Shown here one piece after another: positions 56,803 through 64,000 of a DNA stretch of 64,000 bases (positions are counted from its first letter, which is position 1; every line of letters begins with the position of its first letter). The stretch spans positions 2,122,001 through 2,186,000 of the forward strand of contig NZ_LT838813.1 in assembly GCF_900176595.1 (NCBI RefSeq), given 5' to 3'. Made by a program: the position numbers and the translations under genes. Below the pieces are notes generated by a model. It searched no databases. It was not told the DNA's origin and saw only the letters and a program-made list of their open reading frames with translations. Origin of the DNA: Aquiflexum balticum DSM 16537. Lineage in GTDB: Bacteria; Bacteroidota; Bacteroidia; Cytophagales; Cyclobacteriaceae.

Positions 56803-58206
56803 ATGGACAAAATCTTTTCAACAGCTACCTATAAAGAACGAAGGGCTCAATTAAAGAAAAAAATGGGTTCAGGAGTCCTGCTTTTCTTGGGGAATGAAGA
56901 AAGCAGCAGCAACTTCAAGGACAACTGGTATCCCTTTAGACAGGATAGTACTTTTCTTTATTTTTTTGGGTTGGATATGCCGGGGCTTACAGCGGTAATT
57001 GATGTTGATCAGGAAGTAGAGATGTTATTTGGGGACAATTTGACCACTGAAGAAACGATTTGGCAGGGACTTCATCCTCCGCTTTCTGATTTGGCAATAA
57101 AGGTAGGAGTAGAAAAAACCAAACCTAAGAGTGAAATTGCTGAGTTTTTGGCTTCCCTGTCCGATCGGCCGATCCATTTTCTACCTCCCTATCGACCGGA
57201 AAATTCACAAAAACTGGCCAGTTGGTTCAACAAATCCCTTCAGGAAATCCCTTCCATGGTTTCTGTGGAATTTATTAAGGCAGTAGTCTCTTTAAGGTCT
57301 ATCAAGTCGGATGAGGAAATCCTGGAAATATCCAAGGCGGTGAATATCAGCGTAAGCATGCACAAAAAATTGATGCAACAAGCCAAACCCGGAATGAAAG
57401 AATATGAACTTCTTGGACTTGTGACCGGAGAAGCACTTTCCCATGGCGGCAATGTTTCCTTCCCTCCAATCATTACCATTGAGGGACAGATTCTTCATAA
57501 CCATAATTATTCAAATACGCTCTTGGAGGGGAAAATGCTATTAGGGGATTTTGGTGCAGAGTCAGCCATGCATTATGCTGGGGATATTACCCGCACCATT
57601 CCGGTTGGATCCAGTTTTTCCGATAGCCAAAAAGAAATCTATCAAATCGTACTCAATGCCTATCAAACTGCTGTTGCAGCATTAAGGCCCGGGATAAGAT
57701 TCAAAGAGGTTCATCTCTTGGCATGCAAAAAGCTTGCAGAGGGATTAAAAGACCTGGGAATCATGAAAGGCAATCTGGATGAAGCCGTGGATCAGGGAGT
57801 CCATGCTTTGTTTTTCCAATGTGGCTTGGGTCATATGATGGGCTTGGATGTCCATGATATGGAAGATTTAGGGGAGGAATATTTAGGATACACAGAAGAC
57901 CTTAAAAAAAGCAGTCAGTTTGGCCTGAAATCACTCCGATTGGGGAAAGAACTTGAAAAAGGTTTCGTAATTACCATTGAACCCGGGATTTATTTTATTC
58001 CTAAACTGATCGATCAGTGGCAGGCAGAAAATCTGCACAGTGATTATATTAACTATGAAAAGTTGGCTCAATACAGGAACTTTGGAGGTATTCGGGTTGA
58101 AGATGGATATTTAATTACTGAGACAGGTTCAAGGTTATTGGGTGAGCCATTGGAAATTGAAATTAAAGACTTAGAGCAACTTAGAGAAAAACAATCAAAC
58201 CTATAA
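56803..58206 (+). CDS. Aminopeptidase P (Xaa-Pro aminopeptidase, M24B)
   Basis: A 467-residue cytoplasmic enzyme (no signal). The N-terminal creatinase-like domain begins FSTATYKERRAQLKKKMGSG. The pita-bread metal site is complete: the two Asp in LLGDFGAESAMHYAGDITRT, His in CGLGHMMGLDVHDMEDLG, Glu in TIEPGIYF and Glu in GGIRVEDGYLIT. It removes an N-terminal residue in front of proline, which complements the DPP-IV enzyme encoded just upstream: one acts on peptides outside, the other on imported ones. The sugar isomerase gene follows after 11 bp, so they share a transcript. Confidence 0.94.
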   Translation: MDKIFSTATYKERRAQLKKKMGSGVLLFLGNEESSSNFKDNWYPFRQDSTFLYFFGLDMPGLTAVIDVDQEVEMLFGDNLTTEETIWQGLHPPLSDLAIKVGVEKTKPKSEIAEFLASLSDRPIHFLPPYRPENSQKLASWFNKSLQEIPSMVSVEFIKAVVSLRSIKSDEEILEISKAVNISVSMHKKLMQQAKPGMKEYELLGLVTGEALSHGGNVSFPPIITIEGQILHNHNYSNTLLEGKMLLGDFGAESAMHYAGDITRTIPVGSSFSDSQKEIYQIVLNAYQTAVAALRPGIRFKEVHLLACKKLAEGLKDLGIMKGNLDEAVDQGVHALFFQCGLGHMMGLDVHDMEDLGEEYLGYTEDLKKSSQFGLKSLRLGKELEKGFVITIEPGIYFIPKLIDQWQAENLHSDYINYEKLAQYRNFGGIRVEDGYLITETGSRLLGEPLEIEIKDLEQLREKQSNL

Positions 58207-58217
58207 TAATCAATAAA

Positions 58218-59042
58218 ATGAAAAAACTACCATTCAAATTCGGCGCTGAGGTTTATACCTGGTATATGAACAACAACGGAGAAACTTACAGGGATCAATT
58301 GGGACATATGATCGAGATCATTTCTAAAGCGGGCTTTACAGGAATCCAGCCCATTTTTTCCTGGATGGGTAAACTCTCAGATCCGGTTTTGTTGGAGGAA
58401 AAACTCAAAGAACAGGGGATCGAATTGGCTGCTGTTGCTTTAGCATTGGACTGGAACGGAAAAGTAGAAACTGAAGAAGAGCGGAAAGTATCAGACAATG
58501 CCATAGAGCTGTTGAAGAGATTTCCGGGTTCGGTTCTTTGTACCGTTCAGATTCCGACTGGTCGTCATGACCTCGTTCAAAGAAGAAGAAGCCTGACGGA
58601 TATAGTGAACACAGTTTCCCGAAGGGCAAAAGAAAAGGGAGTGGAAAGCAGTTTTCATCCCAATTCACCCCATACCTCCATTACCAGAACTGAAGAAGAT
58701 TATAAAGTAATTTTGGAAGGTTTGGATCTCTCGGCTACAGGTTGGTGCCCTGACGTGGGCCACATCATCAACGGCGGTATGGACCCGATTGCCAAAATGA
58801 AAGAATACCAATCCATCATCAATCATGTGCATTACAAGGATTGGGATGGAAATCCTGAGTTTGCCCTGATGGGAAATGGGAAAGTGGACTTGCTAGGCAT
58901 TACCCAATGGCTGAAAGATATCGGATATGCCGGATGGATTATCTGCGAGGATGAAGGGAAGGAAGCTTTGGAAGACCCGGATTTTGTTACCCTGCATGAT
59001 GGGAAGTGGGTGAATGAGGTATTGGTGCAGGGGCTGGTTTAG
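58218..59042 (+). CDS. Sugar phosphate isomerase/epimerase (xylose-isomerase-like TIM barrel)
   Basis: A 274-residue TIM-barrel protein. Metal-site blocks: AGFTGIQPIFSWMG at the N-terminal strand, GVESSFHPNSPHTSITRTE with the metal His, WCPDVGHIINGGMDPIAKM, IINHVHYKDWDG and GWIICEDEGKEAL with the final Glu. Members act as ketose epimerases, inosose dehydratases or endonuclease-IV-like enzymes; here a sugar role is likeliest given the Gfo/Idh and DUF1080 genes in the window. It is downstream of, and probably co-transcribed with, the aminopeptidase P gene. Confidence 0.88.
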   Translation: MKKLPFKFGAEVYTWYMNNNGETYRDQLGHMIEIISKAGFTGIQPIFSWMGKLSDPVLLEEKLKEQGIELAAVALALDWNGKVETEEERKVSDNAIELLKRFPGSVLCTVQIPTGRHDLVQRRRSLTDIVNTVSRRAKEKGVESSFHPNSPHTSITRTEEDYKVILEGLDLSATGWCPDVGHIINGGMDPIAKMKEYQSIINHVHYKDWDGNPEFALMGNGKVDLLGITQWLKDIGYAGWIICEDEGKEALEDPDFVTLHDGKWVNEVLVQGLV

Positions 59043-59043
59043 A

Positions 59044-59230
59044 TTTGAGAAGCGAGAGACGAGAAGCGAGAGACGAGAGGCGATGTTTTGAGCATATTTA
59101 ACAATGAAAATCAATCACAAAACGGTCAACACTAATCAGGGATACACACGAGAAACGAGAACCAAGAAACAAAGCCTGCCCCGAGAATCGGGGAGCCAAG
59201 ATACGAGAACCAATGCTTGCCTCGGAGAAT
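59044..59230 (+). repeat. GAGAAGC/GAGACGA-type short repeats
   Basis: Block 1, 59044-59082: GAGAAGCGAGAGACGAGAAG repeated with GAGACGAGAGGCG. Block 2, ~59149-59230: ACGAGAAACGAGAACCAAG, then GAGCCAAGATACGAGAACC. Same purine-rich style as the other spacers. Block 1 starts two bases after the isomerase stop. Confidence 0.7.
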
Positions 59231-59388
59231 TTAGAGGAGCCAAGATAAAAAGAGGACTTCATTCCGACGCAAGGAGGAATCCCCTGAGGTACAATTAGAG
59301 GGTTGAAATACTGGAAATATATTTAACCCTTTTGGTCAAATAAGATAGTTGAAAAATGGGTTGACTATTTCGTTTATCATAAGGATGT

Positions 59389-59396
59389 TAAATTTG
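59389..59396 (+). promoter_or_regulatory. -7 box of the DUF2442 gene
   Basis: TAAATTTG matches TAnnTTTG, 23 bp before the ATG at 59419. The -33 element is poor (TTTC at 17 bp). Confidence 0.4.
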
Positions 59397-59418
59397 AAAA
59401 AATCACAAAACGGTTATC

Positions 59419-59706
59419 ATGAAAATATTAATTGATTATACGGAACACGAATCAGCTTTTGAAGAATTAAGGATCGAATCAGCGAATTATCTTTCAGATT
59501 TTGCGATAAGGATAAAATTCAGTGATGGTAATGAAAAACTTGTCGACTTTAAACCATTTTTATCTAAATCTTTACATCCCTCCATTAAAAAATATCTTGA
59601 CGAAAAAAAGTTTTCAAATTTCAGTCTAATAGAAGGTAATCTTAACTGGAATGATTACGATCTTATTTTTCCTATCTCTGATTTGTATATTGGTAGAATA
59701 GGCTAA
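59419..59706 (+). CDS. DUF2442 domain protein
   Basis: A 95-residue protein. The core IRIKFSDGNEKLVDFKPFL then YLDEKKFSNFSLIEGNLNWN and DYDLIFPISDLYIGRI is the DUF2442 pattern. These small proteins often sit beside a DUF4160 protein in a two-gene unit resembling a toxin-antitoxin pair; no DUF4160 gene is present here, so this is an orphan. It has its own -7 box. Confidence 0.8.
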   Translation: MKILIDYTEHESAFEELRIESANYLSDFAIRIKFSDGNEKLVDFKPFLSKSLHPSIKKYLDEKKFSNFSLIEGNLNWNDYDLIFPISDLYIGRIG

Positions 59707-59716
59707 AATATATTTG
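59682..59716 (+). promoter_or_regulatory. Promoter of the alpha/beta hydrolase gene
   Basis: TTTG at 59682-59685, 23-bp spacing, TATATTTG at 59709-59716 (full TAnnTTTG match), 25 bp before the ATG at 59742. It overlaps the end of the DUF2442 gene. Confidence 0.45.
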
Positions 59717-59741
59717 ACCATTATAAAAAAAATAGAAAAAC

Positions 59742-60548
59742 ATGCCCACCATCACCACCTACGGAATCAATATCTACTTCGAAGAAAGAGGTTCGGGAGA
59801 ACCTTTGCTTTTGATCATGGGAATCACAGCACCGGGATCGGTATGGGAAAAACATGTGGCCCATTGGGCTAAATCCTTCCGCTGCATTCTAGTGGACAAC
59901 AGAGGAGTCGGCAAATCCGATAAACCTGCAGGACCATACACCTCCCTTCAGATGGCGCAAGATTGTATTGGGGTTTTGGATTATCTGGGTTTGGGTGTAG
60001 TAAAAGTGGTCGGCGTATCGATGGGCAGTATCATCGCCCAGCAGTTGGCCATACATTTTCCAACAAGAGTCAAGGCCATGGTCCTGATGTGTCCTTGGGC
60101 CAGATGTGACAATACGGCGAAGGCTATTTTTCAGCACATGAGTGATTGTAAGGCAAGACTCAAGCCAGAGGAATTCAGTGTGTATATTCAATTGTTGATT
60201 TTTTCCAAGCGGTCATGGGATGATGAGAATTTTCATGCAGGTTTGTTGGAAGACCGTAAAAATGCAGCCCTGGACCCAAATCCTCAACCTTTGATCGGAC
60301 TGGAAGGGCAGGCTGCAGCATGTGTTTCCCATTCCGTATTGGAGGATTTAAAAAGGGTAAACTGCCCGACTTTTGTTTTGGGTGGGGCGGAAGATATTTT
60401 TACTCCGGTATGGATGACAAAAGAAGTTGCCGCAGCTATCCCCAATTCCCAATTGCATATCTACCCTGAAAGCGGCCATGCTTTTCATTGGGAGAATCTG
60501 GAGGATTTTAATAAGCGGGTAGGGGATTGGTTAGTGAGCAAAAGTTAA
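59742..60548 (+). CDS. Alpha/beta hydrolase
   Basis: A 268-residue cytoplasmic alpha/beta-hydrolase. Oxyanion region LLIMGITAPGSVWEKH, the Asp-Asn-Arg-Gly-x-Gly segment CILVDNRGVGKSDKPAG, nucleophile elbow VGVSMGSIIAQQLA (Ser), acid in LGGAEDIFTPVWMTK and the final His in ESGHAFHWENLEDF. Catalytic triad complete. It could be an esterase, haloperoxidase-like or C-C hydrolase; the sequence does not decide. It stands alone. Confidence 0.9.
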   Translation: MPTITTYGINIYFEERGSGEPLLLIMGITAPGSVWEKHVAHWAKSFRCILVDNRGVGKSDKPAGPYTSLQMAQDCIGVLDYLGLGVVKVVGVSMGSIIAQQLAIHFPTRVKAMVLMCPWARCDNTAKAIFQHMSDCKARLKPEEFSVYIQLLIFSKRSWDDENFHAGLLEDRKNAALDPNPQPLIGLEGQAAACVSHSVLEDLKRVNCPTFVLGGAEDIFTPVWMTKEVAAAIPNSQLHIYPESGHAFHWENLEDFNKRVGDWLVSKS

Positions 60549-60614
60549 TAGACATTTTTCCACTATATTTTAATATTATGCCAGGTATATTTTCTATAAA
60601 GATTTCACGATTAT

Positions 60615-62825
60615 CTATTTGATATAGTGACTTATGATGCCTAAAATCTCCTCAACCTTATATGGTTTTGGGATATAGTCTTCCATGCCAGAAGCCATAA
60701 ACCTATTGATCTCTGACTGAACGATATTTGCTGTTAGAGCAATTATTGGAGTCCTTTTGCCGGTTTTACCTTGCTGTTCCAGTTCCCTCATTTTTTTTGC
60801 TGCGGCTATTCCTCCCATTCCAGGCATTTGGATATCCATCAATACCAGATCAAAATCATTCTTTTCAAATAGTTGCAAAGCCTCCTCACCGCTTTTTGCC
60901 ACTAGAATGGAAACCTCAGGAATAAAAAAGTTAAGATCATCCTGTACTACCATCATATTGAACTCATCGTCATCTACCAATAATATCCGGATTCCTTTAA
61001 GCTTTTCTCCCAAACTTTTAAGGTCTAAGGGGAGATTAATTTCCGGGTCAGAAAGGCTTACTTGCTCACTATGAATGGGAAGTTCGAAAATAAACCGACT
61101 TCCTTTTCCCGGTTCACTTTCTACCCAAATGGTCCCGCCCTGAAGTTCAATCAGCTTCTTTGAAATGCTGAGTCCCAATCCTGTTCCTTCATATTTTTTT
61201 GAATTTTCTTTCCCAAGTTGCTCAAAACTTTTGAAAATCAAATCGCGATTTTCTTCAGGAATTCCAATACCCGTATCCTGAACTTCGAATCGGGCATTTT
61301 CGCCCGCTTTACTCATGATAAGCTGTATTTTACCTGAATCTGTGAATTTGATAGCATTGCCCACTAGATTGATCAAAACCTGGGACAGACGGGAAGGATC
61401 AGCAACCATCTTTTCGGGAAAATCCTCAGCTACATCCACTCCAAGTGTCAAGCCCTTTTCCGATGCCTTGAATTTGAGCAAATTAACAACTCCCATAGCC
61501 ACTTGAACTGGCTTGAATTGATCAGGGATTAACTGCATCTTACCGGATTCAATTTTGGCCAAGTCCAAAATATCGTTTATCAGAATCAGGAGATTGTCTG
61601 AACTGATGCGCATGGCTTCCATGTATTCCTCTTTAAAACTTGATTCAGGATTTCGCAAAAGGGCATTCACCATTCCGGAAATCGCGTGCATCGGCGTCCG
61701 GATTTCGTGACTTAGATTGATCAGAAACTGTTCCACATACTGTTCAGATTGTTCTGCGCGGATTTTCTCTTCCTCTATTCTTTTCTTCTGTTGATTGATC
61801 AGTAAGATTTTTTTGTACAACAGGTAGAGAGTTAAACCCAAAACCCAGGTGACGAATACAAATATCCAAAGTAGTACCCTTTGATTTCTGAGTTTTTCCT
61901 CTGCCAGAGATTCCTGAAGCAGCAGTTTTTCCTCAAGGATTTCTTGGTTGATCGCCATCAGTTTCAGTCCGGACCTAAAGGACCTTGCATCATTTTCAAG
62001 CATGTGGTATATCTGAAAATTTTCGAATGCTTTTTGGAAATCCCCCAATTGGGAGTAAATACTCACCAGCAAAATGAGTGCATTGGACTCCTGGGTATAA
62101 AAAAGGTTTTCCTTCGCCAGTTCCAGGCCCTTATAGGTATAGAATAATGCGCTGTCCAATTCCCCCAATTTTGTAAAGCAATTTCCCACAGTGGTCAGTC
62201 GATGGGAAAGATCTCGGGGATTGGATGTATTCAAACTCTCTCTAGCAAAGCCCAACGCTTTTTCCGGTTCACTTTCTACCCAAACCGTGTAATAGCGATA
62301 ATTGATCTCGGCCTTCAAGTTTTCATTTCCAAGGGCCAAGACCTCCTGCATCAGATTGTCAAGTTGATGAAGTGCCTTCTCTTGGTCCCCGAGCAAAAAC
62401 CTTGTGAAGGCTATGGCCCCCAAGTCCTTGTATTTGGCCTCCAAGTTCCCTTCTTTTTCAGCAATAGCTACCGATTTTTGGTAATATTCGATGCTGGTTT
62501 CATATTCACTAAAAGTATTGAAAAGCCAACCCATTCTCGAAAAAAACGGCTGCTTTATCTTTTTGACTATTTCCAGGTTCTTGTGCTGATCTTTTAAGTT
62601 TTCCAATTCCAATCCCCAAACATAGGATTGGTTGTGATTCAGGGTTCTGGTATTCAATTGAAACCTTTCATAAAGTAACTCGATTTCTTTTTCTAAATCT
62701 TCTGATTTTCTTGCCTGATTGATAGATGAGGTTAGGGAATCGATTTTTTTAAAATAATCTTCATCTTCTTTTGCCGAAAGAGGGAGATTTATGAGAATAA
62801 AAAAAACAAAGACCGCTCCTTTCAT
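60615..62825 (-). CDS. Hybrid histidine kinase / response regulator with TPR sensor
   Basis: A start at 62825 (MKGAVFVFFILINLPLSAK) is chosen over the upstream one at 62849: it opens with a signal peptide and overlaps the previous stop by ATGA. The 736-residue product has an exported ~300-residue TPR-like domain (tetratricopeptide helices such as SIEYYQKSVAIAEKEGN), one membrane segment (VLLWIFVFVTWVLGLTLYL), a coiled coil, HisKA with the phosphorylated His in NLSHEIRTPMHAISGM (residue ~373), an ATPase domain (NLVGNAIKFTD, GTGLGLSISKKLIE) and a C-terminal receiver (LLVDDDEFN, LVLMDIQMPGMGG). Last gene of the phosphorelay operon. Confidence 0.94.
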   Translation of the reverse strand: MKGAVFVFFILINLPLSAKEDEDYFKKIDSLTSSINQARKSEDLEKEIELLYERFQLNTRTLNHNQSYVWGLELENLKDQHKNLEIVKKIKQPFFSRMGWLFNTFSEYETSIEYYQKSVAIAEKEGNLEAKYKDLGAIAFTRFLLGDQEKALHQLDNLMQEVLALGNENLKAEINYRYYTVWVESEPEKALGFARESLNTSNPRDLSHRLTTVGNCFTKLGELDSALFYTYKGLELAKENLFYTQESNALILLVSIYSQLGDFQKAFENFQIYHMLENDARSFRSGLKLMAINQEILEEKLLLQESLAEEKLRNQRVLLWIFVFVTWVLGLTLYLLYKKILLINQQKKRIEEEKIRAEQSEQYVEQFLINLSHEIRTPMHAISGMVNALLRNPESSFKEEYMEAMRISSDNLLILINDILDLAKIESGKMQLIPDQFKPVQVAMGVVNLLKFKASEKGLTLGVDVAEDFPEKMVADPSRLSQVLINLVGNAIKFTDSGKIQLIMSKAGENARFEVQDTGIGIPEENRDLIFKSFEQLGKENSKKYEGTGLGLSISKKLIELQGGTIWVESEPGKGSRFIFELPIHSEQVSLSDPEINLPLDLKSLGEKLKGIRILLVDDDEFNMMVVQDDLNFFIPEVSILVAKSGEEALQLFEKNDFDLVLMDIQMPGMGGIAAAKKMRELEQQGKTGKRTPIIALTANIVQSEINRFMASGMEDYIPKPYKVEEILGIISHYIK

Positions 62826-63601
62826 GATGTTATTTTTTCCGAAAACCAATCTTGGAAAGACTGTTTTCGCCTTCTGGAAATTGGGAGGGTCATACCTGAA
62901 GATAGCATAATTGAAAAATCATTGACAAGAGACTGCACATGGAATCTATTTACCAGGTGGGATTTATGGCACCTAAAGAAATATTGGCTATCCAGAATTT
63001 CGGCCAAATCTGAAAGCGTTTTAGAGACAACCTCTTTTTTGTTGTTGGCCAAGTAAATCTGACTATAGTTTCTGTCCCCTTGAATATGGAGGATGTCTTT
63101 GAGTGCAATTTTCAACTGTCCTTCCTGAATATTAAGGGTAAGGACATGTTCTTTTATATCTGGTGTAGAAAAATTCACCAAAGCCTGATGGATGGGATCT
63201 GAAAGGTAAGATTGCCTATCTTGGTTCTTAAAGCGGGTTATGGCATTCTTCAACTCTTCAAGATCAATTGGCTTCAGCAAATAATCCAAAGCATTGAACC
63301 TGATGGCTTTAATTGCATAATGACTGTAGGAGGTAATAAAAATAGTCTTAAAATAGATTTCCGGCAGTTTAAAAAGCATTTCAAAACCGGTCATGTCATT
63401 CATCTCTACATCCAAAAAGACGAGTTTGGGTTTAAACTTCTTTAATTTCTCAATTCCTTCTTTTCCGTTTGTTGCAACAGCTATCACCTGGATCTCGGGA
63501 AAGTGTTGGGTGAGCTTATCCATCAGGAGATCAGAGATAAAAGGATCGTCATCAATGATCGCACAAGTGATGTGGGCAGGTTTGTTTGGGTCCTTATTCA
63601 A
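62822..63601 (-). CDS. LytTR-family response regulator
   Basis: A 259-residue regulator. The receiver domain has the acidic pocket AIIDDDPF (Asp17-19), phospho-acceptor Asp64 in PKLVFLDVEMNDMTG and Lys in DYLLKPIDLEEL. The C-terminal DNA-binding domain is LytTR (IALKDILHIQGDRNYSQIYL, FFRCHKSHLVNRFHVQSL, LPISRRRKQSFQDW). The only usable start is a TTG at 63601: a TAA closes the frame just upstream and the first beta-strand follows within ten codons. It overlaps the upstream Hpt gene by 8 bp and the kinase gene by 4 bp, so the three are tightly coupled. Confidence 0.92.
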   Translation of the reverse strand: MNKDPNKPAHITCAIIDDDPFISDLLMDKLTQHFPEIQVIAVATNGKEGIEKLKKFKPKLVFLDVEMNDMTGFEMLFKLPEIYFKTIFITSYSHYAIKAIRFNALDYLLKPIDLEELKNAITRFKNQDRQSYLSDPIHQALVNFSTPDIKEHVLTLNIQEGQLKIALKDILHIQGDRNYSQIYLANNKKEVVSKTLSDLAEILDSQYFFRCHKSHLVNRFHVQSLVNDFSIMLSSGMTLPISRRRKQSFQDWFSEKITS

Positions 63602-63953
63602 AATGATGCTTTAAGATAGTAGATACTTCGGCTATGGCATCCTCCAATTTAGCAATTATACCTGAAACCAATTCATGTAATTCTTCAATTGGCATGCTGA
63701 TATATTCTAATTCCAGTCTTTTAATAGGGAAACTGATTTCTTTTACTCCAAAAAATTGCAACTGTGGGGCCATTTTATGGGCAATTTGACGAATCTGTAC
63801 CCTATCTTTTTCCAAAAGGGCTTTTTTTAACAATTCCAGTCTTTCAGGGATCAATTCATAAAACTGCCGGATATACTTCTCCATTCGCTGGGAATCCCCT
63901 CTAGAAATAATCTTCACGTTAGAAAGGTCAATATGGGAAGTGCAGAAATCCAT
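63594..63953 (-). CDS. Hpt (histidine phosphotransfer) domain protein
   Basis: A 119-residue all-helical protein. The phosphorylated His is His59 in VQIRQIAHKMAPQLQFFG, which is the Hpt consensus (A-H-x-x-x-P/x). Preceding helices (RMEKYIRQFYELIPERLELLKKAL) and the following LELEYIS helix fit the four-helix bundle. It has no kinase of its own, so it should relay phosphate from the hybrid kinase receiver to the LytTR regulator, whose genes follow on the same transcript. First gene of the operon. Its promoter must be at 63954 or beyond the window. Confidence 0.88.
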   Translation of the reverse strand: MDFCTSHIDLSNVKIISRGDSQRMEKYIRQFYELIPERLELLKKALLEKDRVQIRQIAHKMAPQLQFFGVKEISFPIKRLELEYISMPIEELHELVSGIIAKLEDAIAEVSTILKHHFE

Positions 63954-64000
63954 TCAATTTTTTTGCATTATTTGATTTGAAACAGCACTGAATATTTGAT

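Larger units (their letters stand above)
59043..59418. other. Intergenic region with simple repeats, 376 bp
   Basis: Starts with the repeat below; a 65-codon frame inside it (59104-59298) is composed of repeat sequence and is not a gene. The last ~60 bp carry a -7 box for the DUF2442 gene. Confidence 0.55.

Noticed and set aside
59104-59298. 64-codon plus-strand frame
   Set aside because: Made of the purine-rich micro-repeats; no family character.

Overview
The window looks like a chromosome segment from a Bacteroidota bacterium, most likely order Cytophagales and family Cyclobacteriaceae (Algoriphagus- or Cyclobacterium-like). This rests on gene content and style, not on a database match: a TonB-dependent receptor with an N-terminal carboxypeptidase-regulatory-like domain, many lipoproteins, TAT-exported Gfo/Idh oxidoreductases, DUF1080, DUF1501 and DUF1553 proteins, sulfatases, a LytTR/two-component phosphorelay, and several promoters of the Bacteroidota TAnnTTTG type. 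There is no prophage, no CRISPR array and no intact insertion sequence.

Layout. 1-3.8 kb: sugar-oxidation genes (two exported Gfo/Idh oxidoreductases, a PmoA-like protein, a ThuA-like protein). 3.8-4.8 kb: a REP/RAYT element, with palindromes around a nonsense-interrupted transposase, filling the space between two convergent genes. 4.8-7.6 kb: a two-subunit molybdenum hydroxylase. 8.8-9.7 kb: a promoter, seven tandem 78-bp tRNA-Asn-derived units, one intact tRNA-Asn, a terminator and a frameshifted GIY-YIG nuclease relic. 9.7-15.5 kb: an ECF sigma factor with its membrane partner, and small secreted proteins. 15.9-20.4 kb: a membrane AraC regulator, an acyltransferase and a penicillin-acylase-family hydrolase. 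20.7-23.3 kb: a TonB receptor with a duplicated palindromic operator of iron-box type. 23.4-29.4 kb: an antitoxin relic, three exported metallophosphatases and another Gfo/Idh protein. 29.9-36.6 kb: a sulfatase, a lipoprotein-type KatG, a class I aminotransferase and a DUF1080 protein. 37-52.2 kb: exported c-type-cytochrome, DUF1501 and DUF1549/DUF1553 proteins of the kind abundant in Planctomycetes, ending in a second sulfatase. 52.2-60.5 kb: serine dehydratase, DPP-IV peptidase, aminopeptidase P, sugar isomerase, DUF2442 protein and alpha/beta hydrolase. 60.6-64 kb: an Hpt / LytTR regulator / hybrid histidine kinase operon.

Together the genes describe a heterotroph that works on oxidised or sulfated glycans and peptides outside the cytoplasm: sulfatases, Gfo/Idh, DUF1080 and ThuA proteins for sugars, DPP-IV and aminopeptidase P for proline peptides, metallophosphatases for organic phosphate, and extracytoplasmic cytochromes to take electrons. 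The most unusual non-coding structure is the pseudo-tRNA array at 8856-9400. Intergenic regions carry several dispersed palindromic and purine-rich repeat families.
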